DNA of 34,259 nucleotides from an uncultured Actinomycetes bacterium (GTDB lineage Bacteria; Actinomycetota; Actinomycetes; S36-B12; CAIYMF01), in assembly GCA_903918645.1 (NCBI GenBank), contig CAIXFH010000202.1, positions 1 through 34,259 on the forward strand. The letters run 5' to 3'. The notes beneath the pieces are model-generated. The model ran no database searches, was not told where the DNA came from, and saw nothing but the letters and a program-made list of their open reading frames with translations. A program made the translations under genes and the position numbers. Numbering within the stretch: position 1 is the stretch's first letter; each line of letters begins with the position of its first letter. This document shows, piece after piece, positions 34,215 through 34,259 of the stretch.

Positions 34215-34259
34215 GTGTTGGGCCGCTTGAGATTTGGGAGGAGGATGCGCAGCATCTGA

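Noticed and set aside
34085-34259. tRNA-Ser as the attachment site of an integrated element
   Set aside because: No integrase and no duplicated tRNA 3' end is visible in the window; the hairpin after it looks like a terminator.
34214-34259. Start of another gene at the right edge (GGAGGAGG before an ATG)
   Set aside because: That ATG is followed by a stop after four codons and the ribosome site is too close; the window ends before any gene can be judged.

Overview
The window looks like chromosomal DNA of a GC-rich actinobacterium. The evidence is an actinobacterial DUF222/13E12-type HNH protein fragment at the left edge, a PF10081-type membrane alpha/beta-hydrolase at the right edge, a SHOCT-domain membrane protein, and several genes whose -10-like hexamer lies only 6-7 nt before the ATG, as on leaderless mRNAs. 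Genus cannot be told from the sequence. I saw no integrase, transposase, phage gene or CRISPR array.

Left part (1-11311): after the HNH remnant comes a very large minus-strand signalling protein that fuses CheB methylesterase, CheR methyltransferase, a coiled coil, PAS-like domains, GGDEF and EAL. Upstream of it on the same strand is a compact Calvin-Benson-Bassham operon, cbbF-cbbP-cbbA-cbbL-cbbS: fructose-bisphosphatase, phosphoribulokinase, class II aldolase, and both subunits of a green-like form I RuBisCO. The LysR regulator cbbR is divergent and shares an 80-bp control region with cbbF. Together these supply the two enzymes unique to CO2 fixation plus two regeneration steps. No RuBisCO activase (CbbX/CbbQ-CbbO) or carboxysome gene is in the window.

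Middle (11312-15890): a small two-TM SHOCT protein with a textbook terminator, then a 1249-residue secreted DUF11-repeat surface protein with no visible cell-wall anchor.

Carbohydrate island (15891-30095): a class II aldolase/adducin protein; a DeoR regulator; a GH4 alpha-galactosidase-like enzyme followed by a tagatose/fructose-bisphosphate aldolase, an SDR dehydrogenase, RidA and a DSD1-like PLP enzyme in one tight run; an amidohydrolase; a SIS-domain sugar isomerase followed by two tandem paralogous sugar-binding lipoproteins and a MalF/MalG-type permease pair; and a PfkB kinase. Importer, glycosidase, SIS isomerase/deaminase, PfkB kinase and class II aldolase fit a galactoside, galactosamine or tagatose route ending in triose phosphates. 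The RidA/DSD1 pair suggests a second branch that passes through an enamine. The ABC ATPase is not in the window.

Right end (30183-34259): a DDAH/arginine-deiminase-like hydrolase, a CPBP membrane protease, a membrane alpha/beta-hydrolase and tRNA-Ser(GCT).

The most unusual non-coding signal is a set of short tandem duplications. Four of them begin at or straddle a stop codon (unit lengths 12, 15, 16 and 17 bp). A nested array between cbbL and cbbS carries 4, 3 and 2 copies of an octamer in successive units.
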